Below are positions 45,050 to 56,209 of a stretch of DNA of 64,000 nt, piece by piece. Within the stretch, counting starts at the first letter, position 1; each line of letters begins with the position of its first letter. The DNA is from Symbiodinium kawagutii (Eukaryota; Sar; Dinophyceae; Suessiales; Symbiodiniaceae). The DNA lies in assembly GCA_009767595.1 (NCBI GenBank), contig VSDK01025504.1, forward strand, positions 81,447-145,446, read 5' to 3'. Under the pieces are notes generated by a model that was not told where the DNA came from, ran no database searches, and was given only the letters and a program-made list of their open reading frames with translations. The translations under genes were made by a program, and so were the position numbers.

Positions 45050-45325
45050 TTAGCACACCACGTCGAGAGCTGGACAGCCGGAAAGCGCTTGGGTGGATGG
45101 CTGGATTATGTACCCTTTACGGCCGTTTTTCTTCCTAGATGACTGGGAGAGAACCATGGCAAACCGATCAACGGCTAGAAATGACCTGTCTTGGTGTTGC
45201 TTTCTCTCGTAGATTCGCCAGGAAAACTTGCTGTTTACCAGGAAAAAATTGGAAACCAAGGGAAACCAAGCCACCGAAGGATTGATGGAACCGTAGTACG
45301 TGACCAGAATGGGTTGCCCCTGCAT
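45050..45325 (-). CDS. Minus-strand coding-like segment
   Basis: After GAATGCAG at 45318 the frame reads GQPILVTYYGSINPSVAWFP, NSKFSWRIYERKQHQDRSFL and AVDRFAMVLSQSSRKKNGRK. Protein-like composition; unidentified. Confidence 0.35.
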   Translation of the reverse strand: MQGQPILVTYYGSINPSVAWFPLVSNFFLVNSKFSWRIYERKQHQDRSFLAVDRFAMVLSQSSRKKNGRKGYIIQPSTQALSGCPALDVVC

Positions 45326-45524
45326 TCGCTGGCGTCCCCTGTGACAATGAGATAAGTAATGAACTGCTACAGCTACAAATGTTGTGATATATCAATTATG
45401 TAAATGTTTTGAAGGCATTTTAGGGCAAGCAGTTTGTATCAAAAGCCATGCATTTTCTGGAGACACTTTGGGATCACATTAGTTTCCAAATTACCCTCTT
45501 CCCCCCTCATGTCCCAGAAAGCTC

Positions 45525-45809
45525 TCAACCGATGTTGCGCTTTACCCGAGCTAGCACTTCTGCACCTGTAGTGTTTGTGTTTCCTAATTTTGAGATTGTG
45601 AAGATGCACTTTGTAGTAAGTGATTTGCCCTCACATTTTGTAGCATAACTATCCTCGCACTCATCCGGCTTTTTGTTCAGACATCGCGTCGTGTCCGGAC
45701 CGTAGCAACGCGTTTCCGTACACCTATCGGCTCCAGGATACACCATGGGTTCGACCAGGAGAGATCCTTCCCCCTTCAAGGATCGCCCTTGGACGGCAAG
45801 AACCATCAT
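45525..45809 (-). CDS. Cys-rich exon candidate
   Basis: Starts with ATG-ATG at 45809. A Cys-spaced stretch runs from DRCTETRCYGPDTTRC through NKKPDECEDSYATKCEGK to a Cys-Ile-Phe, giving six to seven Cys in about 45 residues. A possible donor (GCTCGG|GTAAAG) near 45545 would end the exon before the frame's stop. The spacing recalls small disulfide-rich extracellular domains, but I cannot assign one. Confidence 0.4.
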   Translation of the reverse strand: MMVLAVQGRSLKGEGSLLVEPMVYPGADRCTETRCYGPDTTRCLNKKPDECEDSYATKCEGKSLTTKCIFTISKLGNTNTTGAEVLARVKRNIG

Positions 45810-45825
45810 TCCAGGGTGAACCTAT

Positions 45826-45927
45826 GGTCCTGGAGCCCTGAAATCCAGAACAACCAGGCAGCTAAAAGCTGGGTTGCTTCCTTGCTATTGTCTGCCTGGT
45901 TGTTTTTGATTCACAGCTCCAGGGTCC
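45826..45927. repeat. 36-bp imperfect inverted repeat
   Basis: Left arm 45826-45861 (GGTCCTGGAGCCCTGAAATC and onward to CAACCAGGCAG) and right arm 45892-45927 are reverse complements with about seven differences, separated by 30 bp. It is a hairpin or a very small MITE unrelated to families A-D. Confidence 0.7.
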
Positions 45928-46654
45928 GAGCCGCACACCACGGCTTCGAACTGATGATTCCACCTTCAGGGCGGGTGATTTTGGACCTGACCGGAGTGAC
46001 AGACATGCACACATGTGCCCAGCGTGCATGCCCATCACTGAGGTCACGTCCGAAATCTCCTTTGACGGCCTAGAGAGGTCTTTGGCTGTCGCTGATGGTC
46101 GCTGGGTTCAGCCCCTGGGCCGAACCGCTTCATATCTTGCAACTCAGGAGTCAAATCTGAAGATCAGCCAGTCCAGAATGAACCGGAGGCAGCTTACCAA
46201 GATGTGAGCTTTGATTCTGGCACTGTGATATAGAAGCAAAGTCGCCATTCAGGTTGCCGTTCATTTCACTCAGTTTGCTTTCTTTGGTGCCATCCGTTTC
46301 TTTTCAGCCGATGTTCCGTACGCTGTGAGGTCTTCGTCACTTGTACCATGTCTCTCTGCGAAGCCCGAAGTCACAAGCAGAGCGGTGAGATGTCTGGATG
46401 AGTTCCCTCCTGATAGAAGAGCAGTCCACCACCGCACCATTCGGCTTGCGATTCGCTCATCGCGTTGCGTGGCTGACTGTTCGTTGCGTTTCCCCCTGAG
46501 TCCAGTATGATGCAAGGTTGTTTACGCTTATGTTCACCAGACCATAGCTTATGTTTATGCAAACATCACAGCTGAAAGAAGAGATGTGGGAGGGCTTTGT
46601 GCCTGGCACTGTGATACAGCAGCAAACAGGAAATCACTCACGCACCTCGCCATT

Positions 46655-46715
46655 CAGTTGCTCTTCACCAAATACATCGGCTGCGCAGCCGTTGCTCTTC
46701 ACCAAATACATTGAA
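46655..46715. repeat. 23-bp direct repeat
   Basis: GTTGCTCTTCACCAAATACA occurs at 46658 and again at 46691, separated by a short GC-rich spacer. Flanking plus-strand frames are open but not resolved. Confidence 0.7.
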
Positions 46716-48119
46716 ATTGACTGTGCAGCTAAGATTAGCCCAGCATGGTATTGTCACGGTCGTTGCGATTCTCCAGCATGGTGCCGTAGTCTGCAACCGG
46801 CTGTTTGAGCCAGACATGTCGCAATCCAATGAGCTGAAGCTGCAACTAAGAATCTCCAGCTTTGTCCAAATTAAAACCGATGTCACTGTCAACTATGACT
46901 ATGGTCACAAAAAGCATGGAATATGACCATGATTGGACCATGACTCCTACAAGTTGTTAATGTGTGGTTCAGGTGGGCTCCGAGAACCCTCTTGTGATAA
47001 CCTGTCAGGCTGCTCTCGAAAGTGCTGTATAACATTTCTCCATAAACAGTCTTAAAAATCATACAGTATCATAACGGGATTTCATGGTCAGCTTAACCCT
47101 ATTCACGACGAATCATGGTGACATAGGCATGTCATGGCGTTTCAAAATATATACATCAAGTATGACGGCCACCTTGCATACGGACAAATGACCGCCCGCA
47201 AAGTAGCTTCTGTCAACAAGTAGTCCTTTCACTGCGAATATGAGCAGGACTTCTTAATCGAAACAACCTTTATACCAATACACATATTTCCTTCCTGAGG
47301 AATCAATTCATACATGTTTCGTGGATTTCTCACCAATCACTGAATGTCCACCCCCAGCGCACCTCCCTAGCCTCTAGCAAAACCAATGAAATGCTCGTTG
47401 ATCGTCTCAAAATTGCAGGGGTAGATGCCTTCATTCCTTGCTGAAGTATTTTTTGGTGGGGAACCGCTTGCGGTTCATCGATGAAACCATCAACCACTGC
47501 TGCTCAACATCGCCACTAAGGAGGACACAGTGGGATGGCAAAGAGGTAGTGCACCTGGGTCAGCACCCAGCCAGAAACTCCGCTGGTCAGAGGCGCTCTC
47601 TCTGTGATAGCCATGCAGCTTTTCGTGTTTCATGCGCTGACAACAAAGGATGGATTCCAGCGGTATACAGCAGGCCTTCTTGATTTTCGGGTCAGAAGCA
47701 AACAGCCTCACATGGAAACAAATGATACCTTTATCATGAGTTATCACATTGACTGGCAAACGGGGGATGCCTGCTGATCATCCAAAAGGAAAATGGTACT
47801 GCCATCGCGATCTCGATAGCTGGGTGATAAGGTTTATTGCTCATTGCCAGGTAGCTTCTGACCAGCTAGCTCGGATCAACCGACGTTCACAGCAGTTTGA
47901 GACACTGCCAACATGACCCAGCACACAGGGGGGCAGGCAAGTGACCAACATTTTCGCATTTTCGGCTGGTGCAGCAGGATTTCAAACTGAACATCCATCA
48001 AGAAGTACGGGGCTGGATCCAAGAGCATGAGATAGACAAGATGGCATCCTTTGATCACCATATAGATCACTAGGATTCACTAGGCAACAGTGGTAGATCG
48101 ACACAAGCCACCACTAGAG

Positions 48120-48300
48120 TTGAAATGACCAGTTGATACCAGTTGTTATTTGCTGTATCTGAGGGGCATAAGCGCCTGAAAATCCAAAAAAACTCGTCCG
48201 TTACAACCTGGGTATCCCTGTCACCAGTTCCTCCCAGCGATCTCCAAGCTGCTGTGAGATCCAGGAGGGAACTGGTGTAGTAGGTCTGTCGGTTCACTCG
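48120..48300 (-). CDS. Minus-strand coding-like segment
   Basis: Contains SSLLDLTAAWRSLGGTGDR and TQVVTDEFFWIFRRLCPSDT. Protein-like, borders uncertain. The downstream 48350-48480 is a low-complexity tract of ACTAGTGGGAT words. Confidence 0.3.
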
Positions 48301-49258
48301 CCTCGCCAAGGGCGGATGCGCGGATGCGCTGGTCGATATTTACAGTATCCCACAAGTTACTTGGATGAGTCACTGGTGGGATATAACAAGTGGGATGACT
48401 AGTGGGATACAACTAGTCACTAGTGGGATGTTACTTTGTAACTAGCTGATACTAGTGAGATATAACTAGTTGGATGACTTTGATGATCCACTAGCTACTG
48501 AGTCAGTCAATCACTAGCACAGGACTCTCCCGACACAACCGCGTCGAAACTGTCGATCTGATTGGCTGGTGATAGACCTTGCTGGCAAGTCCAAGCCACG
48601 ATCAAGATCTTCCCGCCGCCAATGCAGTTGGGTATTTGCATGTGGGGCCTACAGTAAACAGTTCCCAGTGTAGTGGTCAGCCTGATTCCTGGCCATTGGA
48701 CATAAATGACCTACCGGTGTACCCCCCAAAAGAATGTCGTTCCGCACAAGAATGAGACGTTTTGGACATGACAGCAGTAACAACTGCTGTGGAACTGACC
48801 AGGTCCGTATCTGGCCTGAAATAAGAAATATTTCACTTTGGACAACTGATAAACCGACTCATAAATCACCACCTTGTCGTACAGGTTTATTGTTTATAAG
48901 TTGCCAGCATGGCTTCTACAATGACAAACCAGTATACTTTCAAATGCTTAGTACACAGCCACCAGCAGTGATTTTCATTGTTGATCTTATCTATGAATCT
49001 ATATACATATTTCCCAACGGATGGAGTAACTTTTGCAAGGACAGCCAAGGGTAAAATCGGGGTCAAAGGGCGAAGGTGAATCATTATTCTATCCACACCA
49101 GACTCCCAAATCTTTAGCTTCCTGCACTTCCCATCGCCATGGACACCCTCGATGAAGAGCATGATTCTTTGACTCCATCTCTCACCAATCAACGTCGGGG
49201 TAAACCAAGCAGGCGACTCGGTGCCACCCGTGGGCGATTCGCAACCATCGCCAGGTCA

Positions 49259-49330
49259 CAGAAAGAAGTACTTGTCGATGAAGTACATGTAGATGCCATA
49301 CACAAACATCAAGATTTCTCCGCCTTGGCG
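49259..49330 (-). CDS. Candidate transmembrane exon
   Basis: Acceptor CATCCCCAG then RQGGEILMFVYGIYMYFID and KYFFL before GTGACC or an in-frame stop. The central part is a clear hydrophobic helix. The plus strand has an ATG frame (49139-49381) across the same bases, which I consider less likely. Possibly an ion transporter segment; this is only a guess from composition. Confidence 0.35.
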
Positions 49331-49736
49331 CTGGGGATGGTGTGGCACAAGGGGAATGCTTGGGAGGCCATTCAGGGTTGACTCCATGGTTGTTCATAGG
49401 GTGTTCCATCATGGATGATCATCTGAGTCAAACCATCTACTCGACCCTGTGAAAATATGAAACTGTGTTTTTACCCCTTCCTGCGTGTACGGTCAATGTT
49501 AAAGCAACTCAACAAAATCCATGCTGTCATGCTTGGTTCAGAGGCACTACCATAGTATGGACGACACTTCTCTACCTACCAGGTTGTCTTTACAATCTGA
49601 GCTTCCCACCCAGGGTGCAAATGGACCCATGGTCCACGACGATCATCACAATGACCAGTGTCGCTGTCAACAACGTGTCCACGTACCTGGTATGGTTGAA
49701 ACCGAGCCCACGGCTTGCAACAATGATGGTTGATAT

Positions 49737-49836
49737 GTGGGTCTGGGTCAAATTTATCAACCCCCAATATGACCATTTATAAGGGGAATCTATTATAAAC
49801 CAATGGTTTTTGGGTACCCAATTTTGACCCACAACC
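49737..49836 (+). mobile_element. Family A element, copy 5 (diverged)
   Basis: Left end GTGGGTCTGGGTCAAA and right end TTTTGACCCACAACC, 100 bp, flanked by ATAT (49733-49736 and 49837-49840). The interior has diverged from the other copies. Confidence 0.7.
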
Positions 49837-50134
49837 ATATCCCAATCCTTCCAGTTACCCCTTTGTTGTAGATTACCAGGGAACCCTAAGCAGGACATGT
49901 TACACTATGGTTGAGGATGCTTACCTATTATTATATAGGTAACTGGAAAGGCAGGGCATGATGAATGGTCACATTCATTATATTCTCCATCATGATGGCT
50001 ACTAACGGACAATGATGGTTGATGCCAATGATGGTTGATGGTTTGGCCTGTGGACAGAATCCTGACGTTTACGGTTCCAACCTTCCCAGGAAGGGGCTGG
50101 TGCCAAGCCCGTGGTCTTCTTCCTTCTTTGACAC

Positions 50135-50542
50135 ATGCTGCAAGCAAAAACTGTAAACCCTTTCCTTCCAGACCTCAGAACTCAATGCTTATCCTTCAGT
50201 ATTTCACCACAAATTGGGATGGCATACTCCTTTGCAAATGGGTTTTTATGCCGTTTTCCAGTGTTTCTTTCCCTTCACGTTATCAGACTGCAACCCTTCC
50301 AAAAGCTCCCTCGGCTCGACGAGTTGTGCCAACGGCATTGGCCGAGCTCCCAACCCACGGTGGATCTCTTGTGGTCAATGACGGGTCATTCATGGCTGCG
50401 TAATGAACCAGTCAACAATAGCCATATCTTCATGGTGAATTTAGCAGTTGCTCGTGGTAGTTTACGATGTTTCAACCATAGATTTAGCTACCAAGCTACC
50501 ACAAATCATAGTGATGGGCTTGCCATAGCTTACAATACCTAA
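50135..50542 (+). CDS. Plus-strand 136-codon frame (weak)
   Basis: Contains SFANGFLCRFPVFLSLHVI and QPTVDLLWSMTGHSWLRNE. Long for this window but without supporting splice borders; may be fortuitous. Confidence 0.2.
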   Translation: MLQAKTVNPFLPDLRTQCLSFSISPQIGMAYSFANGFLCRFPVFLSLHVIRLQPFQKLPRLDELCQRHWPSSQPTVDLLWSMTGHSWLRNEPVNNSHIFMVNLAVARGSLRCFNHRFSYQATTNHSDGLAIAYNT

Positions 50543-50678
50543 AAACAGGCTTTTGAAGACACTCGCACACAAAGCAACAGCAACATCCATCCGCAGGTCG
50601 GTCATTTTGTGTATCCAATGAAGAAGGGTATAACCACTTTCACAATCAAAGTACTTTGGGCAAATGATGTTTTGACAT
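50539..50678 (-). CDS. Exon with ankyrin-like motif
   Basis: Acceptor CTAAAAAG, one base, then CQNIICPKYFDCESGYTLLH, WIHKMTDLRMDVAVALCASV and FKSLF to donor TTTTAG|GTATTG. D-x-x-S-G-Y-T-L-L-H-W followed by a helix fits the first half of an ankyrin repeat (D-x-x-G-x-T-P-L-H-x-A). A single partial repeat is not proof. Confidence 0.4.
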
Positions 50679-51009
50679 CTTTTTAGTGTTAGCCTAAGCG
50701 GGTTTGCGATCGCAGGGTACAGCTTGTGGGAAGTGCGACTCATACTTATCATATGTTATTGTATGTTTCCAAACAAGAAACCAGACAAATGCAAAGATCG
50801 AATTCCTATGTGCGAGAAAAAAGGACAACAACAACAACAACAACAATACTAGTAATGGCACACATACACACACTACAGCCAGCCCCAACCATCCTCATCA
50901 TCACCTCTGAACCAAGATCCAACAGCCAGGCCTCTGGGCCACAGGAAATTCTGCACTGGTCAGAACCTTTGGCTGCGCGGGCCAATGGCTGTCCAACATG
51001 CATGTAGAT

Positions 51010-51185
51010 ATGAGCGTATATATATATATATATATAAATAAATAAATAAATAAATAAACATATATATATATATATAAATAAAAAATAAGTAAATAAATAA
51101 ATAAATAAATAAATAAATATATATATATAAAATACATACATATATATATATATATATATCTATATACATCTTCATTTATTGTTTT
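51010..51185. repeat. (TA)n / (AAAT)n microsatellite
   Basis: About 170 bp of TATATA and AAATAAATAAAT runs; Tyr/Ile-rich frames on the minus strand are artefacts. Confidence 0.9.
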
Positions 51186-51356
51186 AAATTTATTCATTGA
51201 TTTTTATTTATCTATTTATCTAGTTGATTATTTATTTCTTTGCAGGAATCAAATGTAGATATGTACCAAAAATCACGACCAACATGTGGCTGACCATATA
51301 TATATGGTACCTACTCTGTCAAATGTCCATATACATATATATACTGTGTATATATA

Positions 51357-51450
51357 CATATGGGTGTTTCTCAAGATGGGGACTCCCCCAAATCATCCCC
51401 TATCAATCATGGTTTGCTAGTAATGGGGTTCCCTATATTGAAAAAACAGC
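51357..51450 (+). mobile_element. Family B element, copy 2
   Basis: Left end CATATGGGTGTTTCTCAAGA with GGGGACTCCCCCAAA; the right end, read on the other strand, is GCTGTTTTTTCAATATAGGG. It directly follows a (TA)n run, as do several other family B ends. Confidence 0.6.
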
Positions 51451-51513
51451 GTGTAGGATCATATAGGCATTTCATCTCACACTTACAAATTTACGAACAC
51501 ATCATTAAGCCGT

Positions 51514-51572
51514 TACCCTCTGGCAAACTAACATGGCTGGCTGGAAAATCCACCACAAATGGATGATTTCCC
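51514..51572 (+). mobile_element. Half of a family D element, fused to a retroelement
   Basis: These 59 bp are almost identical to the left half of the complete family D element at 56210-56330, including the terminal TACCCTCTGG. They stop matching abruptly at 51573, where the retroelement ORF2 begins. The last 15 or so residues of the ORF2 frame are read from this element. Confidence 0.8.
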
Positions 51573-53606
51573 GACACCTCGTCTGTCTGAAACAATCGTG
51601 TCGCTCTGTGACACAATGAAGTGTTCAGCAGCGGGTACCTCTGTGTGATATCCTGGATGGGGTGCGACTCTGTGAAGGTGAAGCGGTCGGTTCTTCTGCA
51701 CTCGGTCTGCCCATATCTTCTTGAGATCACGTCTCCATGTGGTATGATCCGGGGCAAGTGCAGCCAATCTGGACTCATGACAGTGCAGAGGTCCTTGATG
51801 GTCAATGAACCATGTGTGAACCGGGAAGACATCTCTGTCAGGAAAGTGCAGCTGTCGTGATGAAAGCAGAAGTCTCACAAAATGAGCATCATCTTCTTCT
51901 GGCCAAAACAGTGATGGGCTGTCAACATCAATGTCATTGTCAGAGGCACTCACAGTGGGCTGTTTGAGTGCGACAGCAATGGTGAAAGAATTGCCATGGT
52001 CAGCCCAAAAATGGGTGTCGGGATCAATGCTGTTGACACCGGACCAAATGTTGCACTGGTACTCAAGGTGGTCCGTGTAGCAGGTCTTATGGACTTCGGC
52101 CAAGACGATGAGGTCAAAGCGTGTCACATGTGCCGGGCCAAAGGCTGCAAACTGTTTGCCAAGGATGTCGCCTTGCATGACAGAGACCAAGATGCCACGG
52201 GCTCCAACCGGTACGTCTTGCATAGCAATGATGTGCGGTACCTGTGGAGTATCACTCAACCTTGGGGGACTGGGGTTGACGGCATAGATCTGCACGGGTC
52301 TCGTCGGATCAACAAGGTCATCCCATGCTCTGCGGATGGCAATTTCCAAGTGCACAGAGTCCAATGAACGAGGGCGGATGAACTTCGGGATGGGGCATCT
52401 GGTCACCGCGATGCCACGCAAAAACCATACAGCCAAAGTGATGCCTTCCACCGACTCAGCTGGTTCTACCGCCGGCTCCTCATCTGTCTCAGCTTCGTCC
52501 ATGTCCACAGCCTCATCTGAGGTGTCATCCTGGTAGGCGTCACCTGGCAGTTCTGCATGAGGATCATGTTGAAGAGGATCAGTGTTGCACAAAGTGATAG
52601 TGTTGTGCTCTCCAAGCACATCATCATCATGGATGTGGTGAGTCTGAACCCCCACATTCACTTTGAAAGGGTGGAGTGTCTGCTGAAACAGTCCTTGAAC
52701 GTCAGACTCCATAACATCATGAAGAGTCGGGACACGACGCAATCCACCATCATGAGGAGCACGTTGAAATTCAGCACGATATCGTCGATATGGTAGGCCT
52801 CGTTGAGCATAAAGAATGGAGTGCTTCGTAGGCACATCACAGAGTCGAGGGCGCGGTGGGACTGCAATGAGGATGTAGTCGCCATGTTGAATCTTCATAG
52901 GGCGCGGGTCTTGGAGCGCAATCAATCCATGATTGTGCCAGACCAAGCAGCGATGCCGAACAAGACGACAATGTTCCTCGAGACCCATGAATCTGAGCAG
53001 CGCAGTACGAAAGACATGGGGTGGAAGGACCTTCACGTCTCTGGTCACTTCATATCTACGTTGCGGCCAGTGCTCATGGATTTGCAGGTCCGTCAAGACT
53101 AGTTGGTGTGCATCTCCAATGTGAACATCGCCACTGCCTCGCAGAATCAGTGGTGTGATTCCTGCAGACTCCAGGTCATAGGGGCGATAGAAAACCTCAA
53201 AAACACTCATGAGGTCACGATGAGAAATGCCCAAAAGTCGGCATATGTCTCGATGGAGTGCTTCATATGAGTCCCATCTCACACGGGTTTCAAGAACACC
53301 AGCTCCAAGACGATGTACATGGACACTTTGCCAGTGCATGTCTGGGTCATCATCCGACTCATCATTTTCATCACGAGGATCTTCATCTTCCGGTGGTTCA
53401 GCATCTCTCGCAACATCAGGGAGTGCATGAACAGGCGCATGAAGAGGTCCTGCCAGTAGGGGAGGTCCAGCACGAAGTTGAGGAACGTGTGCAAGGAAGG
53501 AAACCTCATCATGAAGGGCTGTAGCTGGCGATGTATTCGGGCAGGAATCCTTGCCAAACTCCAAAATGGGGGCATCAGGATCCGTGCAATTCGTATCATT
53601 GTCTCT
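51573..53606 (-). pseudogene. Retroelement ORF2, 5' part (no reverse transcriptase)
   Basis: An uninterrupted minus-strand frame of about 680 codons. It contains an Asp/Glu-rich stretch (PPEDEDPRDENDESDDDPD), SYEALHRDICRLLGISHRD, VWHNHGLIALQDP, a second acidic block (MDEAETDEEPAVEPAE) and VWFLRGIAVTRCPIPKFIRP. Long polyproteins of this kind precede endonuclease and reverse transcriptase domains in dinoflagellate LINE-like elements, as far as I recall; neither domain is present here because the frame ends at the family D junction. It begins directly after an in-frame TAG (53607-53609) that separates it from the upstream part of the same frame. Confidence 0.6.
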
Positions 53607-53960
53607 CTAGGGTTTTTCATGCCAGGACCGCAGAGAGTCAGTTGGAATGATGAGCTTGTACATCTTGAGGCTGTCCGCTTCCCCAAGGAATAGCTCGATC
53701 TCTGGCTGAAAAGCCAAGCGTTTGCGTCCTGGTCGACATGGACGTTGTAGTGCAGGACTCTCAATCTGTTGGCCGATATCAAGGCCAAGATTCCATGCAA
53801 GTTGAACTGCATTCTCCCGAGCTAACCATGGCGTGACAAATCCAGTTACACCCACAACTGTGTGTCCCCACGATCTCACTCTCGGATGCAGTGAGCAGGC
53901 CTCTGTGCGAGACCAGCTCTCGTCGGGGCCATAGCAACCAACACATAGGTCTAATTGCCG
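53607..53960 (-). pseudogene. Retroelement ORF2 start, split off by an amber stop
   Basis: In the same frame as the 680-codon ORF2, codons upstream of the TAG read LDLCVGCYGPDESWSRTEAC, TGFVTPWLARENAVQLAWN and FQPEIELFLGEADSLKMYK. The frames are continuous apart from the single stop. The region overlaps or abuts the end of ORF1 at 53951. The same frame stays open upstream to 55181, but there it is a shadow of ORF1. Confidence 0.55.
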
Positions 53961-54575
53961 GCCTTTGGAAAAGGCGTCATGGACGGTGTAGTCGCAACTG
54001 AAGAGGGCAAGGCAGAACCACCACCATCGACTCTGGCTTGCTTTGCATGGCGCTCTTCTAGCTGGAACGTTTCGTCCACCTTTTGCTTCATTTGGGTCAA
54101 TGTGTCGACCATCATCTGTGCATGAGCTTCGAGTGTGGCTCCTGTGTCGGTGTCGAAAAGCTCGTCCCCCACATCGTCGTCGACCTCCACACTGGGTCCT
54201 TCTGCATGCACACGCGCTTTCGTGTTGTCCAAGTTGAGCTGCGCTTCCTTCAGCTCTTCTTTCGTCTTGTTGAGCTGTTCGAGCAACTCTTGCTCGCTTT
54301 GATGGAAGTCTTGGACATATTTTTGCCACCTCTGGATGCCATCGTCTATGAAAGAGCGCCATGCTTGATGGAGTCCTAGGTGCGATTTCTGGGTCGCTTG
54401 CGCAGACTTCTTTGCATGTCCCAAGCGTGTCACCGCTGCGTGCATCTGCTTCGTGGCATCCTGGGAGGTGATGGTTGCGGTTTCCATCACCAGGTTCTGC
54501 ATCTCTTTGGATAGATGCTCTTCTTTGCCAAGCATGTTCATGATCTGCTTGAGCTTCATCTCGGCCTGAGAAGGT
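53951..54575 (-). pseudogene. Retroelement ORF1, coiled-coil part
   Basis: The frame reads AEMKLKQIMNMLGKEEHLSK, then a long helical stretch (FHQSEQELLEQLNKTKEELK) and an acidic spacer VEVDDDVGDELFDTD, ending PFPKAGN and a stop at 53951. It forms a coiled coil as expected of a Gag-like ORF1 that multimerises on RNA. It is one frame away from the zinc-binding part upstream, so a frameshift lies near 54560-54580. Confidence 0.6.
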
Positions 54576-54951
54576 GCATGCCAGAGGCCTTGTTCTGAGG
54601 CTCCTCGTTCTTCCATGACCAAGTGGGTTCCGGTGGCATTTTCCCCTTCCCTTTGCCTTTGGGGGGCTGCTTGTCTCCCTGTCCACCTCGTGGACTTTTC
54701 GGCTGATTGGGATGGTTTGGCTTTTTGGGCCTCTTCGGCTTCTGTTTCCAAGCATCTTGTTCCCAGCCAGTTTGCCAGTCGTCCTTGTAACGGGATGCAC
54801 TGACTTCTCTTTGAGGTTTCTGGACATGAGTGTACGAAGAGTCGTAACATTCTTCCCAATATCGTCCGTACTTTGGGCAATACTCCGAAGCAGCAGTGTG
54901 GAGTTTCCCACAAGCACGGCATTTCCATGGGTTGTTCCAGGTCTCTTCCAT
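54556..54951 (-). pseudogene. Retroelement ORF1, zinc-binding N-terminus
   Basis: ATG at 54951 starts MEETWNNPWKCRACGKLHTA, a C-x2-C zinc ribbon half, then EYCPKYGRYW where a second C-x2-C is expected; the last Cys is Tyr. A Lys/Pro/Gly-rich basic tail follows (PKRPKKPNHPNQPKSPRGG), typical of nucleic-acid binding. The frame runs into a stop at 54556 unless shifted into the coiled-coil frame. Confidence 0.6.
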
Positions 54952-55214
54952 GTTGACAATCTTCCGAAGAAAGCAATTGTCTTTCGAGTGGTGAGCAGCA
55001 AGCACTCGATACGAGTGCAGCAGAGCCAGTCTGGAACACCTGATGATCCCAGATCTGTGGAGCCAAACTCTCCTCCGAGCGTTGGCTCTTGCTCTCCTCC
55101 CACTCCTGCGCTGGCTGGGCGTAATGCTCGGCGAACACAAGGATGCCGAAGGCGACGACAAGGTGATAGCGCATGCACCAAGCCGTAGTTCTCCTCGAAA
55201 AAGGTGAGCTCAAA

Positions 55215-56205
55215 GAGCTAACCCGCGGGTCGGAGCGTCCCGCTCAGGCAAATGGCAGGCGAGGAACGGTCCCCTCCCGTGAGTGGATCGGTCCACTTGA
55301 TGCTCAATGCCTTATGATATGTATATATATATATATATGTGTTGGTTTGTCAAATAAGGGGACCCCACAAATAGATGTTTTATTACCATAAATCAGAACA
55401 TGTATAGTACATGAATCTGTAAACGATATAGAAAATGATATGCATATGTTTGTATATTGATATAGAGGTGGCATGCTGGATATGGTCAATGACATTTTCA
55501 TAATTACAGTACACAGATGCATGATAAACATATGTAATTACACATAAAAAACAGGTATATATATATATATCAATATACAATATATGTTTCCATTGCTGGT
55601 TTTCATGCCAAAGAATCAACTTTTTTTTGGGGATGGTTGGAAGTACACCCCATGAAAATTGATAAACCATTGCATATCCAGCAAAAATCGACTCGATTGT
55701 AGACAGGGGTCTTCCTGAAGCCAAATCAACTTTGGTTGAGGTAATTAGTACTGATCTGGCGAATAGGGCACAAGCACGTCTAGGGATGCGGCACGTCTAG
55801 GGATGCGCACCAGAGCAAAGTAATCTTAAGAATGGCTGGGCTGAGCCATGTCTCAATCCATGGCCAACCATCTAGATAGAATCGTTGGTTACAAGACTAG
55901 GATCTGGTAGTTTGGTACTTTGTGCTGCCCATCAATCGGACCAGTTGTCGTGATTGGTTGGTTTCTATCCCCTATGAAAAGCATCTGATTTCCGAGCAGA
56001 ATCATCAGCATCTATCATGAAATGATCATGATTTGGGAAACCAAACAGCTCTGGAGGTACATCATGGTCATACTCCATATCCATCCTCAACCAGTAACAA
56101 CATTACACACGGACCATTGAACCGTTCTAGCTTGCATCATCCTTGATCACCAGATGACAATTACTGTATGATTTACCAATTTACCATTCAATATACAATT
56201 ATGAT
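55215..56205. other. No supported gene; AT microsatellites and a family B-like end
   Basis: (TA)n runs at about 55320-55340 and 55555-55580. The phrase TGTGTTGGTTTGTCAAATAA at 55338 followed by GGGGACCCCACAAA looks like a diverged family B end, and GGGGATGGTTGGAAGTACAC near 55630 may be the other end. Confidence 0.35.
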
Positions 56206-56209
56206 CATC

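Noticed and set aside
50806..51197. Tyr/Ile-rich minus-strand frames
   Set aside because: Translations of the (TA)n and (AAAT)n microsatellite.
55087..55120. Minus-strand frame from 55213 (Met-Ser-Ser-Pro) as the start of retroelement ORF1
   Set aside because: The stretch before 54951 is open in several frames, and the conserved-looking zinc ribbon begins at its own ATG at 54951, so the upstream part is treated as leader.
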